A stretch of 14,110 bases of DNA from CAZAQB01 sp964487155 (GCA_964487155.1 CAZAQB010000088.1:1-14110), one strand, 5' to 3'. Numbered from the stretch's first letter, positions 1-6,268 are shown. Numbers and translations are program-made. The notes: generated by a model not told the origin, from the sequence alone.

Positions 1-49
1 TCCTCAGTCCTCAGTCCTCAGTCCTCAGTCCTCAGTCCTCAGTCCTCAG
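1..49. repeat. Tandem heptamer repeat, 7 copies of TCCTCAG
   Basis: Seven perfect head-to-tail copies of TCCTCAG fill the first 49 bases. The array touches the window edge, so the true copy number may be higher. It lies 10 bases beyond the stop codon of the minus-strand ABC ATPase gene, where its transcript would read CTGAGGA repeats. No coding role is visible. A 7-base unit can slip and vary in copy number between strains. Confidence 0.95.
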
Positions 50-59
50 TCCCGCTTTC

Positions 60-806
60 CTAGTGCTTCAACACCCGCGACAGGAAATCCCTCGTGCGCT
101 GGTTGCCCGGGTTGTCGAAGACCTGCTCCGGGGGGCCCTCTTCCACCACCGCGCCGTGGTCCAGGTATACGGCCCGGTGGGCGACTTCCCGGGCGAAGCC
201 CATCTCGTGGGTCACCACGATCATGGTCATGCCCTGGGAGGCGAGTTCCCGCATCACGTCCAGCACCTCGCCGATCATCTCCGGATCGAGCGCGGAAGTG
301 GGCTCGTCGAACAGCATCAGGCGGGGCTCCATGGCCAGTGCCCGGGCAATGGCAACCCGCTGCTGCTGACCGCCGGAGAGCTGACTCGGATACTTGTCCG
401 CCTGGTCGGCGATACCAACCCGCTCCAGCAGCCGGCGGGCGTTCTCCGCGGCTTCATCCCGGGACTGGCCGCGCACCTTGCGGGGCGCCAGGGTGACGTT
501 CTCCAGCACCCTGCGGTGGGGGAACAGGTTGAACTGCTGGAACACCATGCCCACCTCCTGGCGCACCGCGCGCAGCTCGCTCTGGCTGCGGCCCGCCGGC
601 TCCAGGCGATGGCCGTCCACCTCGATGTGGCCGCTGTCGAATACCTCCAGCCCGTTGATGCAGCGGATCAGGGTGGACTTGCCGGAGCCGCTGGCTCCGA
701 TCACCACCACCACCTCGCCGGCCTGCACTTCCAGGTCCACGTCGCGCAGCACGTGCAGGGCGCCGAAGTGCTTGTTGACCTTGTCCATGTGGACAATGCG
801 GCTCAT
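60..806 (-). CDS. glnQ: Polar amino-acid ABC transporter ATP-binding protein (GlnQ-like)
   Basis: This is the cytoplasmic ATPase that powers uptake through the permease encoded just upstream. At 248 residues it has the usual length of the GlnQ/HisP/ArtP family. Visible motifs are Walker A GASGSGKST (37-45), the Q-loop FQQFNLF (89-95), the ABC signature LSGGQQQR (143-150), Walker B LMLFDEP (163-169) and the switch histidine H200 in VVTHEM. The ATG start matches the family N-terminus, and the gene begins 10 bases after the permease stop, so the two are surely cotranscribed. The Shine-Dalgarno is weak (a G-run in GTCCGGGGCC), consistent with translational coupling. It is the last gene of the operon, followed by the heptamer array. 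The subfamily is certain; glutamine as the substrate is inferred from the binding protein. Confidence 0.95.
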   Translation of the reverse strand: MSRIVHMDKVNKHFGALHVLRDVDLEVQAGEVVVVIGASGSGKSTLIRCINGLEVFDSGHIEVDGHRLEPAGRSQSELRAVRQEVGMVFQQFNLFPHRRVLENVTLAPRKVRGQSRDEAAENARRLLERVGIADQADKYPSQLSGGQQQRVAIARALAMEPRLMLFDEPTSALDPEMIGEVLDVMRELASQGMTMIVVTHEMGFAREVAHRAVYLDHGAVVEEGPPEQVFDNPGNQRTRDFLSRVLKH

Positions 807-816
807 GGCCCCGGAC

Positions 817-1488
817 TCACTGGCCCACCAGCCCGCTGCGCTCGAGCCAGCGCAGCAGGGCCGACAGGCTGAGGGTGATGGCGAGATACAGCAGGGCCAC
901 CATCAGGTAGACCTCCATGGCGGTGAATGTGGTGGCGATGTAGATCTGGCCCTGGCGCACCAGCTCGCCGACCCCGATCACCGAGAACAGCGAGGTGTCC
1001 TTGATGCTGACGATGGCCTGATTGCCGAGCGCCGGGATCATGCGCCGGAACGCCTGGGGCCAGACGATGTACCAGAAGGTCTGGCTGCGGGAGAGGCCCA
1101 CCGACAGTCCCGCCTCGGTCTGGCCGCGGTCGATGGACTGCACGCCGCCGCGCACAATCTCCGAAATGTAGGCGCCGGAGTTCAGGGCGATGGCGGCGAT
1201 GCCGGCGGTGAGCGCGTCGATGGGCCCGCCGAGCAGTTGGGGCAGTCCGTAGAAGATGAACAGCACCTGCACCAGCACCGGAGTGCCGCGGAAGATCTCG
1301 ATGTAGGCGGTGGCCGGCCAGCGCAGGCCGCGCAGCCGGTTGATGCTGAGCAGGCCGAAGACAAGCCCGATGACGAAACCGATGGCGAGTCCGCCGAAGG
1401 AGATGAGCAGGGTGTAGGGGATGCCCTTGAGCAGGTGCGGGATGGAATTCCACGCTGCCTGCCAGTCGAACTGGAAGGTCAGCTCCAC
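817..1488 (-). CDS. glnP: Polar amino-acid ABC transporter permease (GlnP-like)
   Basis: This inner-membrane permease of 223 residues belongs to the HisMQ/GlnP family. Hydrophobic segments lie near residues 24-48, 68-87, 92-112, 152-175 and 188-212, the usual five-helix layout. The EAA coupling loop, which docks on the ATPase, is at about 125-146 (begins EAGLSVGLSRSQTFWYIVWP). The start is a GTG at 1486-1488, preceded by GGGAGAA about 4 bases upstream; no better ATG lies in frame. The gene sits between the binding-protein gene (stop 61 bases upstream, with a strong hairpin between them) and the ATPase gene (10 bases downstream). As the only permease in the operon it probably works as a homodimer, as GlnP does. 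The exact substrate is not determined by this protein. Confidence 0.93.
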   Translation of the reverse strand: MELTFQFDWQAAWNSIPHLLKGIPYTLLISFGGLAIGFVIGLVFGLLSINRLRGLRWPATAYIEIFRGTPVLVQVLFIFYGLPQLLGGPIDALTAGIAAIALNSGAYISEIVRGGVQSIDRGQTEAGLSVGLSRSQTFWYIVWPQAFRRMIPALGNQAIVSIKDTSLFSVIGVGELVRQGQIYIATTFTAMEVYLMVALLYLAITLSLSALLRWLERSGLVGQ

Positions 1489-1506
1489 CGCGTTCTCCCG
1501 ATTACC

Positions 1507-1532
1507 GGGGCCGCCGCGTCAGCGGCGGCCCC
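1507..1532 (-). promoter_or_regulatory. Intercistronic hairpin between binding-protein and permease genes
   Basis: The arms GGGGCCGCCGC (1507-1517) and GCGGCGGCCCC (1522-1532) are perfectly complementary over 11 bases with a 4-base loop. There is no T-run on either side, so it is not a classical intrinsic terminator. It lies 17 bases after the binding-protein stop and 18 bases before the permease start. Known ABC operons use such stems to protect the upstream message from 3' decay, so that the binding protein is made in excess over the membrane parts. That role is inferred here. Confidence 0.7.
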
Positions 1533-1549
1533 CCGCTCCGGTGTTGGTC

Positions 1550-2314
1550 TCACTGCTTGGCGGGCAGCGAGCCGAACCACTTCTTGTAGATCTCGGCGTA
1601 GGTGCCGTCCTCGCGCATGGCGGCCAGTGCCTGGTTGGCGTCGTCCACCCACGGGCTGCCCTGCCTGAAGGCAATGCCGTACTGCTGGCCCTCGTACAGC
1701 GGGCCGATGGTCTTCACCCGGCCCTGGCCCCGGGTCTTGGCGAAGTAGCCCACGTTGGGAGCGTCGTAGAACACCGCGTCCACGCTGCCGCCCATCAGCG
1801 CCAGGTACATGTCGCCGCTGCCCGGATAGGGGACGATCTCGCCTGCCTGGGGCAGGTTCTCTTCCAGGTAGGCGTAGCTGGTGCTGCCGATCTTGGTGCC
1901 CACTTTCTTGCCGGCCAGATCCTGGAAGTCCTCCACCGAGCTGCCGGTGGGCACCAGGATGCGCAGCCCCGAGTCGTAGTAGGGGTCGGTGAAGTCGACG
2001 ATCTTCTCCCGTTCTTCGGTGATGGTGATGCCGGCGATGGCCACGTCGGCATTGCCGGTCTGCAGGGCGGGGATGATGCCGTTGAAGTCCATGGTGCGGA
2101 GGCTGTAGTCGAAGCCCGAGCGCTTCGCGACCTCGCTCAGGATGTCCATGTCGAAGCCCACCATCTCCCCGGACTGCTCGTCCATCATCTCGAAGGGCAC
2201 GAAGCTGGGGTCGGTGACGGCGCTGATGGTGGGGCGGTCCGCCGCAGCGGCCAGGCCAAGGTGCAGCGCCAGGCCGGCGGTGGCCAGCGCCCGCAGGGCA
2301 GGGATGACGTTCAT
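1550..2314 (-). CDS. glnH: Periplasmic polar amino-acid binding protein (GlnH-like, SBP family 3)
   Basis: This is the periplasmic receptor that delivers the ligand to the permease. The start at 2314 is chosen because GGAGG (2320-2324) lies 5 bases upstream and a Sec signal peptide follows at once (hydrophobic 10-24, likely cleavage after AAAA near residue 25). A longer frame from 2398 has no signal sequence at its front and is not used. The 254-residue product has the family-3 core. The stretch AGITITEEREKIVDFTDPYY (94-113) parallels E. coli GlnH, where the arginine of this motif (here R102) binds the ligand carboxylate. The later YDAPNVGYF (183-191) parallels GlnH's HDTPNILYF, whose aspartate (here D184) contacts the amino group. 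Gene order binding protein, permease, ATPase equals E. coli glnHPQ. A glutamine-like ligand is therefore the best guess; other polar amino acids remain possible. Confidence 0.93.
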   Translation of the reverse strand: MNVIPALRALATAGLALHLGLAAAADRPTISAVTDPSFVPFEMMDEQSGEMVGFDMDILSEVAKRSGFDYSLRTMDFNGIIPALQTGNADVAIAGITITEEREKIVDFTDPYYDSGLRILVPTGSSVEDFQDLAGKKVGTKIGSTSYAYLEENLPQAGEIVPYPGSGDMYLALMGGSVDAVFYDAPNVGYFAKTRGQGRVKTIGPLYEGQQYGIAFRQGSPWVDDANQALAAMREDGTYAEIYKKWFGSLPAKQ

Positions 2315-2448
2315 GGTCGCCTCCGTCGAGGTGGCGGGGCAGGGCCCCGGAAATACCACTCCCTCTTCAACCTTCGTCGCTGGACCGGAGGGCGTCAAGG
2401 CGCCAGCCGGCTCCCCGTCCCAGGGCTGATGCCGCCTGTTGTACCCTT

Positions 2449-2465
2449 GCCGGCAAGTTGCCGGC
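2449..2465 (+). promoter_or_regulatory. Inverted repeat directly upstream of the GGT ribosome binding site
   Basis: GCCGGCAA (2449-2456) and TTGCCGGC (2458-2465) are perfect complements separated by one base. The left arm is also part of a ten-base palindrome TTGCCGGCAA (2447-2456). The repeat ends at the base before the Shine-Dalgarno GGAGGAG (2466-2472). It could be a protein-binding site or an mRNA hairpin that limits access to the ribosome binding site. Neither role is shown. Confidence 0.45.
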
Positions 2466-2472
2466 GGAGGAG
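2466..2472 (+). promoter_or_regulatory. Ribosome binding site deciding the GGT start
   Basis: GGAGGAG lies 9 bases before ATG 2482. This favours 2482 over the in-frame TTG at 2458, which lies upstream of this site, inside the inverted repeat. Confidence 0.7.
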
Positions 2473-2481
2473 TGCAGCGCG

Positions 2482-3838
2482 ATGGCAGGGGGCGTGGCGG
2501 CGGGACATCCGCTGACGGCGGAGGCGGCCAGCAGCCTGCTGGAGGCCGGCGGGAACGCCTTCGACGCGGTGCTGGCGGGACTCGCCGCGGCCTGCGTGGT
2601 GGAGCCGGTGCTGGCCTCGCTGGGCGGCGGCGGGTTCCTGATGGCCCGCCGGGCCGACGGCGAGGCAGTATTGCTCGATTTCTTCGTGCAGACGCCCCGC
2701 CAGGCGCCCAGGGCCGCGGAGCTCGATTTCCACCCGGTGACGGTGGACTTCGGCACCGCCCAGCAGGAGTTCCACATCGGCATGGGCTCCATCGCCACCC
2801 CCGGCGTGGTGCGGGGCCTGTTCGAGGCCCACCGCCTGCTGGGCACGGTGCCCATGCCCGGCATCGTCGAGCCGGCGGCCGCCTACGCCCGCCAGGGGAC
2901 GCCCCTCAACCCGCTGCAGGCGTACATCCTGGACATCGTCGGGCCCATCTACGTGTCCACCGCCGCCGCCCGGCGGGTGTACACCCGCTCCGACGGCCGC
3001 CTGCTGCAGGCAGGAGACACCCTGCGCCAGCCGCAACTGGCAGACGCGCTGGAGACCCTCGCCCTGGAGGGCGACCGGCTGTTCTATGAAGGCGAGATGG
3101 CGGCCGCCCTGGCCCGGGACTGCGCCGCCTCCGGCGGCCTGCTGGGCCGGGACGATCTGCGCGGCTACCAGGCGGTGCAGCGCCGTCCCCTGGCTCATGA
3201 CTACCGCGGCAGCCGCATCCTCACCAACCCGCCGCCGTCCTCCGGCGGCCTGCTCATCGCCTTTGCCCAGGAACTGCTGGCGCCCCACGACCTGGGCCGG
3301 CTGGGTTTCGGCAGCCCCGAGCACGTCGCGCTGCTGGCCCGGGTCATGGAGCAGACCAACCTGGCGCGGCAACAGGAGCCCGCCGGCGAGGATCTGCTGC
3401 AGGCAGAGCGGGTGGCGCGCTACCGGCGTGCCGTCGCCGGCCACCCGGTCACCGCCCGCGGCACCACCCACATCAGCGTGGTGGATGCCCAGGGCAATGC
3501 CGCCGCGCTGAGCCTTTCCAATGGCGAGGGCTGCGGCTACCTGCTGCCGGGCACCGGCATCATGGTGAACAACATGCTCGGCGAGGAAGACCTCAATCCG
3601 ACCGGGTTCCACTGCTGGCCCACCGATACCCGGGTCTCCTCCATGATGGCGCCCACCCTGGCGGTGGGCCGGGAGCGGCTGATCGCCGTGGGCTCTGGCG
3701 GGTCCAACCGGCTGCGCACCGCCATCCTGCAGGTGCTCTGCAATCTGCTGGACTTCGAAATGGACGCCGCGGCGGCGGTGGCGAGCCCGCGCATCCACTT
3801 CGAGCGGGGGCTCGCCAGCATCGAGCCGGGTTTCGATG
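2482..3838 (+). CDS. Gamma-glutamyltransferase-family protein, C-terminus missing in assembly gap
   Basis: The family uses an N-terminal-nucleophile fold: the precursor cuts itself and the new N-terminal threonine transfers or hydrolyses gamma-glutamyl groups. The 452 visible residues open directly with the family's first motif (AAGHPLTAEA at 6-15, GGNAFDA at 23-29). Also seen are NPPPSSGG (249-256), the cleavage and nucleophile site GTTHISVVD (327-335; T328 aligns with E. coli Thr391), NNMLGEEDLNP (363-373) and the glycine loop GSGGSNR (404-410). Two things are odd. No signal peptide is present, whereas E. coli GGT is periplasmic. The position of E. coli's substrate-binding arginine in DFREMAP reads DFFVQTP (66-72), with no arginine there. 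It is therefore a divergent short-type GGT whose substrate may differ. The reading frame enters the N run at 3839, so probably some tens of residues and the stop are unseen. It is divergent from the amino-acid transporter, which suggests a shared role in gamma-glutamyl or glutamine metabolism. Confidence 0.88.
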
Positions 3839-3938
3839 NNNNNNNNNNNNNNNNNNNNNNNNNNNNNNNNNNNNNNNNNNNNNNNNNNNNNNNNNNNNNN
3901 NNNNNNNNNNNNNNNNNNNNNNNNNNNNNNNNNNNNNN
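3839..3938. other. Assembly gap (100 Ns)
   Basis: Exactly 100 Ns, the conventional placeholder for a gap of unknown length. It removes the 3' ends of two converging genes (GGT-like on plus, ankyrin protein on minus) and whatever terminator lies between them. Additional genes could also be missing. Confidence 1.
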
Positions 3939-4692
3939 CCAGCAGCGGCGCCAGCTTCCCATGGCCGGCGCGGCGGGCCAGCGTGGCCGGGGTGAAACCG
4001 TTCTGGTCGCGGACCCGGGGGTTGGCGCAGTGTTCCAGCAGGGCCACTGCCAGGTGCTCCATGCCGCGGCGGGCGGCGTGGTGCAGAGCCGTCATGCCGG
4101 CGTCGTCGGTGAGGTCCAGGCGCACTGCGGGGTGGGAAAGCAGAACCCGCACGGCCTCCGGGTAGCCGTTGTCCACTGCCCGCATCAACGGCGTCCAGCC
4201 ATAGACGTCCACCCGGTTGGGGTCGGCGCCGGCCTCCAGCAGAGTGTCCACCGCCGCGGCTTGGCCGAGGGCGGCGGCCACGGTGAGCGCCGTCCAGCCG
4301 TTGGCGGCCGAGGCGTCCAGTTCCGCCCCGGCCCGCACCAGCCGGCGGATGACCTCCGGGCTTCCGCCCTGGGCTGCGTAGTGCAGCGCCCTGGCTCCGC
4401 CGCGGCGCTCGGCCTCGACCCGCGCGCCCTGCGCCAGTAGCTGCTCCACCAGGGGCGCGGACCCCGCCCGCGCCGCCACCATCAGGGCGGTGACTCCGTT
4501 GCGCCCGGGCGCGGTGACGGGCGCCTGGGCATCCTCCAGCAATCGCGCCAGCCCGGCGTCGTCGCGGTTGTTGATGGCCTTGCGCCAGGCACTATCGGTG
4601 CCGTCGGCGGCAGCCGGCGCTGCCAGGACGCACATCAGCACCAGGGCGAGACAGGCCCGGCGCGGGATACGGGGGATGTGATCGCGATTCAC
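3939..4692 (-). CDS. Secreted ankyrin-repeat protein, C-terminus missing in assembly gap
   Basis: Ankyrin repeats form a helical stack that binds other proteins and has no enzymatic activity. After a Sec signal peptide (basic residues 3-12, hydrophobic 13-24, cleavage near AAAD at 27-30) come a degenerate repeat (about 32-64) and six clear repeats starting near residues 65, 98, 131, 164, 198 and 231. They show the typical NGxTAL and GxTPLM openings and LLxAGADPN-like ends. The start is taken as GTG 4690-4692 because the signal peptide begins there and no ATG lies nearby; GGAGGG is 12 bases upstream, a long spacing, so the start is only fairly sure. The reading frame enters the N run, so further repeats may be lost. 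Periplasmic ankyrin proteins often act as inhibitors, chaperones or immunity partners. No partner is visible here except the converging GGT-like gene. Confidence 0.85.
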
Positions 4693-4791
4693 GGCGGGAT
4701 CCGACCCTCCACGGAAGGGACGCCGATCAGCCGGAGCCGGCACTTGACCGGTTCGTCGACCTCTAGTCGAGGCTTGCTGCGGGCGCCGCGC

Positions 4792-4810
4792 GGACGGCAT
4801 GACGCCGTCC
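4792..4810. promoter_or_regulatory. Stem-loop 1 of the RRM-ankyrin intergenic array
   Basis: Arms GGACGGC (4792-4798) and GCCGTCC (4804-4810), loop ATGAC. It lies about 100 bases upstream of the ankyrin start on the minus strand. Confidence 0.6.
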
Positions 4811-4838
4811 CACAGAACAACCGCACCAACGATCCAGG

Positions 4839-4870
4839 CCGGGCAGAGGCCATGGCCCCTGCCTGCCCGG
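4839..4870. promoter_or_regulatory. Stem-loop 2 of the RRM-ankyrin intergenic array
   Basis: Outer arms CCGGGCAG (4839-4846) and CTGCCCGG (4863-4870) are perfect. An inner palindrome GGCCATGGCC (4848-4857) allows a longer imperfect stem. Confidence 0.65.
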
Positions 4871-4885
4871 TCAGAACTCGGCGTA

Positions 4886-4913
4886 CCCCGGCGGCGGCTG
4901 CGCGCCGCCGGGG
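4886..4913. terminator. Stem-loop 3, downstream of the RRM gene
   Basis: Arms CCCCGGCGGCG (4886-4896) and CGCCGCCGGGG (4903-4913) pair over 11 bases with a 6-base loop. It lies within 60 bases of the RRM stop codon on the transcribed minus strand. There is no T-run, so it may act as a Rho-linked end or a decay block and not as an intrinsic terminator. Confidence 0.5.
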
Positions 4914-4937
4914 CCGGGCGGCCCCGTGGCCGCCCGG
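4914..4937. terminator. Stem-loop 4, directly downstream of the RRM gene
   Basis: Perfect 10-base arms CCGGGCGGCC (4914-4923) and GGCCGCCCGG (4928-4937) with a 4-base loop. It abuts stem-loop 3 and begins 7 bases after the RRM stop on the minus strand. It is very stable but lacks a T-run. Confidence 0.55.
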
Positions 4938-4944
4938 ATACGCA

Positions 4945-5244
4945 CTACCAGCGGCGCGTCTGGCGCCCGCCGCCGCCGGGACGGCCGCCACCACCGCCGC
5001 CCTGCTTTTCCTGGGCCTCGTTCACCCGCAGGTTGCGGCCCCCCATGGCGTGGCCGTCGAGGGCCTCCATGGCGGCGCTGGCATCCTGGCTGGACATGGT
5101 GACGAAGCCGAAACCCCGGGGGCGGCCGGTATCGCGGTCCGTCATGAGGCGGACCGACTCCACCTCGCCATATTGGGAGAACAACTCGCGTACTTCGTCT
5201 TCCGTGGCGGAGAAGGGCAGGTTGCCCACGTAGATCGACGTCAT
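4945..5244 (-). CDS. RRM-domain RNA-binding protein with glycine-rich tail
   Basis: A small cytoplasmic protein of 99 residues with one RNA recognition motif, which binds single-stranded RNA on a four-stranded sheet. RNP2 is IYVGNL (4-9) and RNP1 is RGFGFVTM (43-50), both with their aromatic RNA-stacking residues (Y5, F45, F47). The domain ends near residue 78 and is followed by a glycine-rich, arginine-containing tail (82-99), as in bacterial and cyanobacterial Rbp proteins. Start ATG 5242-5244 matches the family N-terminus almost to the residue. The Shine-Dalgarno is poor. A short ORF ends 9 bases upstream, which may couple translation. Rbp-type genes are often cold-regulated through long leaders; the region upstream here is long and gene-poor, but I see no defined thermosensor. 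Confidence 0.92.
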   Translation of the reverse strand: MTSIYVGNLPFSATEDEVRELFSQYGEVESVRLMTDRDTGRPRGFGFVTMSSQDASAAMEALDGHAMGGRNLRVNEAQEKQGGGGGGRPGGGGRQTRRW

Positions 5245-5566
5245 AGGTCTGGTTCACTCGGAAAGGGCAAGCGGCAACCCGGCGCGAGGCACCGGCACGT
5301 CGCGCGGGCAGGCCCGACAGCCGGGCGCGCAAAAACCCAGCAGGTCGGCCATGGCCCGGCCGGTCTCAGGACGCTCTTCTCTTGCAGGCTCATCGTACGG
5401 GGAACTGACCCAGAGGCGGTGGGATGCGGGAGTCGAACGGTCTTGGACCTCGTCAAACGATAGAACAGGCCCCGGGCGCACGCAACGCCTTTCGGCCGTT
5501 ACGGGCCTCCGCACCCGGCCTCTGCTACGGTCCGGGCGTCTGGGTCCATAGCCCGCGGGAGGCCGA
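5245..5566. other. Gene-poor region upstream of the RRM gene
   Basis: These 322 bases separate the minus-strand RRM gene from the plus-strand small ORF, so they should hold two divergent promoters and the RRM leader. Apart from one possible upstream ORF (5254-5352) I see only short GC hairpins (for example GGCC-GTTACG-GGCC near 5493-5506) and an isolated 13-base match to a tRNA T-arm. No promoter can be called with confidence. Confidence 0.5.
5254..5352 (-). CDS. Possible 32-residue cysteine-containing upstream ORF
   Basis: ATG 5350-5352 opens a 32-codon frame that begins MADLLGFCAPGCRACPRD and ends in TGA 9 bases before the RRM start codon. The three cysteines are spaced C-x3-C-x2-C, which is compatible with metal or redox sensing. 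No good Shine-Dalgarno precedes it, and GC-rich non-coding DNA often gives frames of this length. If translated, it could be a leader peptide coupled to the RRM gene. I regard it as unproven. Confidence 0.22.
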   Translation of the reverse strand: MADLLGFCAPGCRACPRDVPVPRAGLPLALSE

Positions 5567-5719
5567 TTGGCGATACGGATCTTGCTCGGCGTGCCGGCGG
5601 CCATCCTCAAGTCGCCCCGGGGGCCGTTGATCTTCCATCCCCACGGGCCCGCCGCCACCGTCTCCGAGCAGGAAGCGGATTTCCTGGAACTGCTGCGCGG
5701 CCTGGCTGGCGGCTCCTGA
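5567..5719 (+). CDS. Small hypothetical protein, 50 residues, TTG start
   Basis: The frame TTG-GCG-ATA-CGG to TGA 5717-5719 encodes 50 residues, beginning MAIRILLGVPAAILKSPRGP and ending in an acidic-leucine helix (EADFLELLRGLAGG). GGGAGG (5557-5562) lies 4 bases before the TTG, and a stop at 5549-5551 rules out a longer N-terminus. About 44 of the 50 codons end in G or C, as in the neighbouring real genes, which supports coding. The first 14 residues are hydrophobic and could form a short membrane or signal segment. It lies 78 bases upstream of the 139-residue gene on the same strand and may be its operon partner. I do not recognise a family. A shadow on the opposite strand is open too, so confidence is moderate. 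Confidence 0.45.
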   Translation: MAIRILLGVPAAILKSPRGPLIFHPHGPAATVSEQEADFLELLRGLAGGS

Positions 5720-5797
5720 GGCTGGCTGGGGACGAGGCGCCGGTGAACTGTTATTCTGCGGTGCCAACCGATCCGTTCCCGATGCGAGGGGAAGCCC

Positions 5798-6217
5798 ATG
5801 GCTGCTGACAGCTACGAGGAAGAACTGGAGATGTCGCCCGACGCTCTGTACCGGGAGGAGGTGTTCACCGACCGGCGCATGGGAAGCATCCTTCGGCTCA
5901 CGCCGGTGGACGGACAGGGCGCGGCCGACCCCGGCCGCGAGGTGGTGTACGTGGGCCAGACCCAGGTGATGACCCCCGCCGGTGCCCTGCCCATCAGTTT
6001 CGAGATCTCCGCCGCGGATCTGGCGGACGCCGCGCGGCAGTTCGGCACGGAGGCGGCCAAGGCCGTGGAGGACACGGTCAGCCGCCTCAAGGAGATGCAG
6101 CGGGAGGCCGCCTCGTCCATCGTGGTGCCGGGCGCCGAGGGTGGCGGCATGGGCGGTGGCAGCGGATTCGGCGGGGGCGGAGGCGCTCCCGGCGGCGGCA
6201 ACATTCGGCTACGCTGA
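5798..6217 (+). CDS. Hypothetical protein with alpha-helical segment and glycine-rich C-terminus
   Basis: The 139-residue product shows no signal peptide or membrane segment, so it is probably cytoplasmic. An acidic start (6-11) is followed by a compact region with strand-like stretches (REVVYVGQTQVMTP at 47-60, ALPISFEI at 63-70). An amphipathic helix follows (about 71-105, ADLADAARQF through SRLKEMQREA). The tail (112-134) is almost all glycine, with alanine, proline and single M and F residues. The ATG start has AGGGGA 5 bases upstream. The next gene begins 88 bases later on the same strand. I do not recognise the family with certainty, though the middle reads like a conserved domain. The glycine-rich tail resembles the tail of the RRM protein 550 bases away in composition only. 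Confidence 0.8.
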   Translation: MAADSYEEELEMSPDALYREEVFTDRRMGSILRLTPVDGQGAADPGREVVYVGQTQVMTPAGALPISFEISAADLADAARQFGTEAAKAVEDTVSRLKEMQREAASSIVVPGAEGGGMGGGSGFGGGGGAPGGGNIRLR

Positions 6218-6268
6218 GCGCATCCGGGCCGGGGCTTGCCGCCCTCGGCCCCCTGGTGTTGGATTGAA

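Larger units (their letters stand above)
2315..2481. promoter_or_regulatory. Divergent intergenic region between the glnH-like and GGT genes
   Basis: This 167-base region must carry the promoters of both the transporter operon and the GGT-like gene. A TTGACG hexamer is present on the minus strand (2393-2398) but I find no convincing partner -10 box, so no promoter is called. The most distinct element is the inverted repeat GCCGGCAA-G-TTGCCGGC (2449-2465), listed separately. Confidence 0.5.

Noticed and set aside
1..49. CRISPR array
   Set aside because: Direct 7-base repeats without spacers are a microsatellite. No repeat-spacer pattern or cas gene occurs in the window.
394..1668. 424-residue plus-strand ORF antisense to glnQ and glnP
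   Set aside because: It overlaps two well-supported genes, has no recognisable domain and shows shadow-type composition.
2395..4800. Single 801-residue minus-strand ORF spanning the N run
   Set aside because: The N run is translated as X and joins the true ankyrin protein to the antisense of the GGT-like gene. The second half has no ankyrin pattern and no domain. The gap length is arbitrary, so the fusion is an artefact.
5422..5440. tRNA or tmRNA 3' end on the minus strand (GTTCGACTCCCGC)
   Set aside because: The 13 bases match a T-loop and the 3' half of its stem, but the 5' half (AGACCG) does not pair. No acceptor, anticodon arm or tmRNA tag frame is found nearby. It could be an attachment-site fragment, but chance is as likely.
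5254..5799. 181-residue minus-strand ORF
   Set aside because: It covers the small plus-strand ORF and part of the RRM leader, has no domain and is arginine/proline-rich. Only its last 32 codons are kept as a low-confidence upstream ORF.
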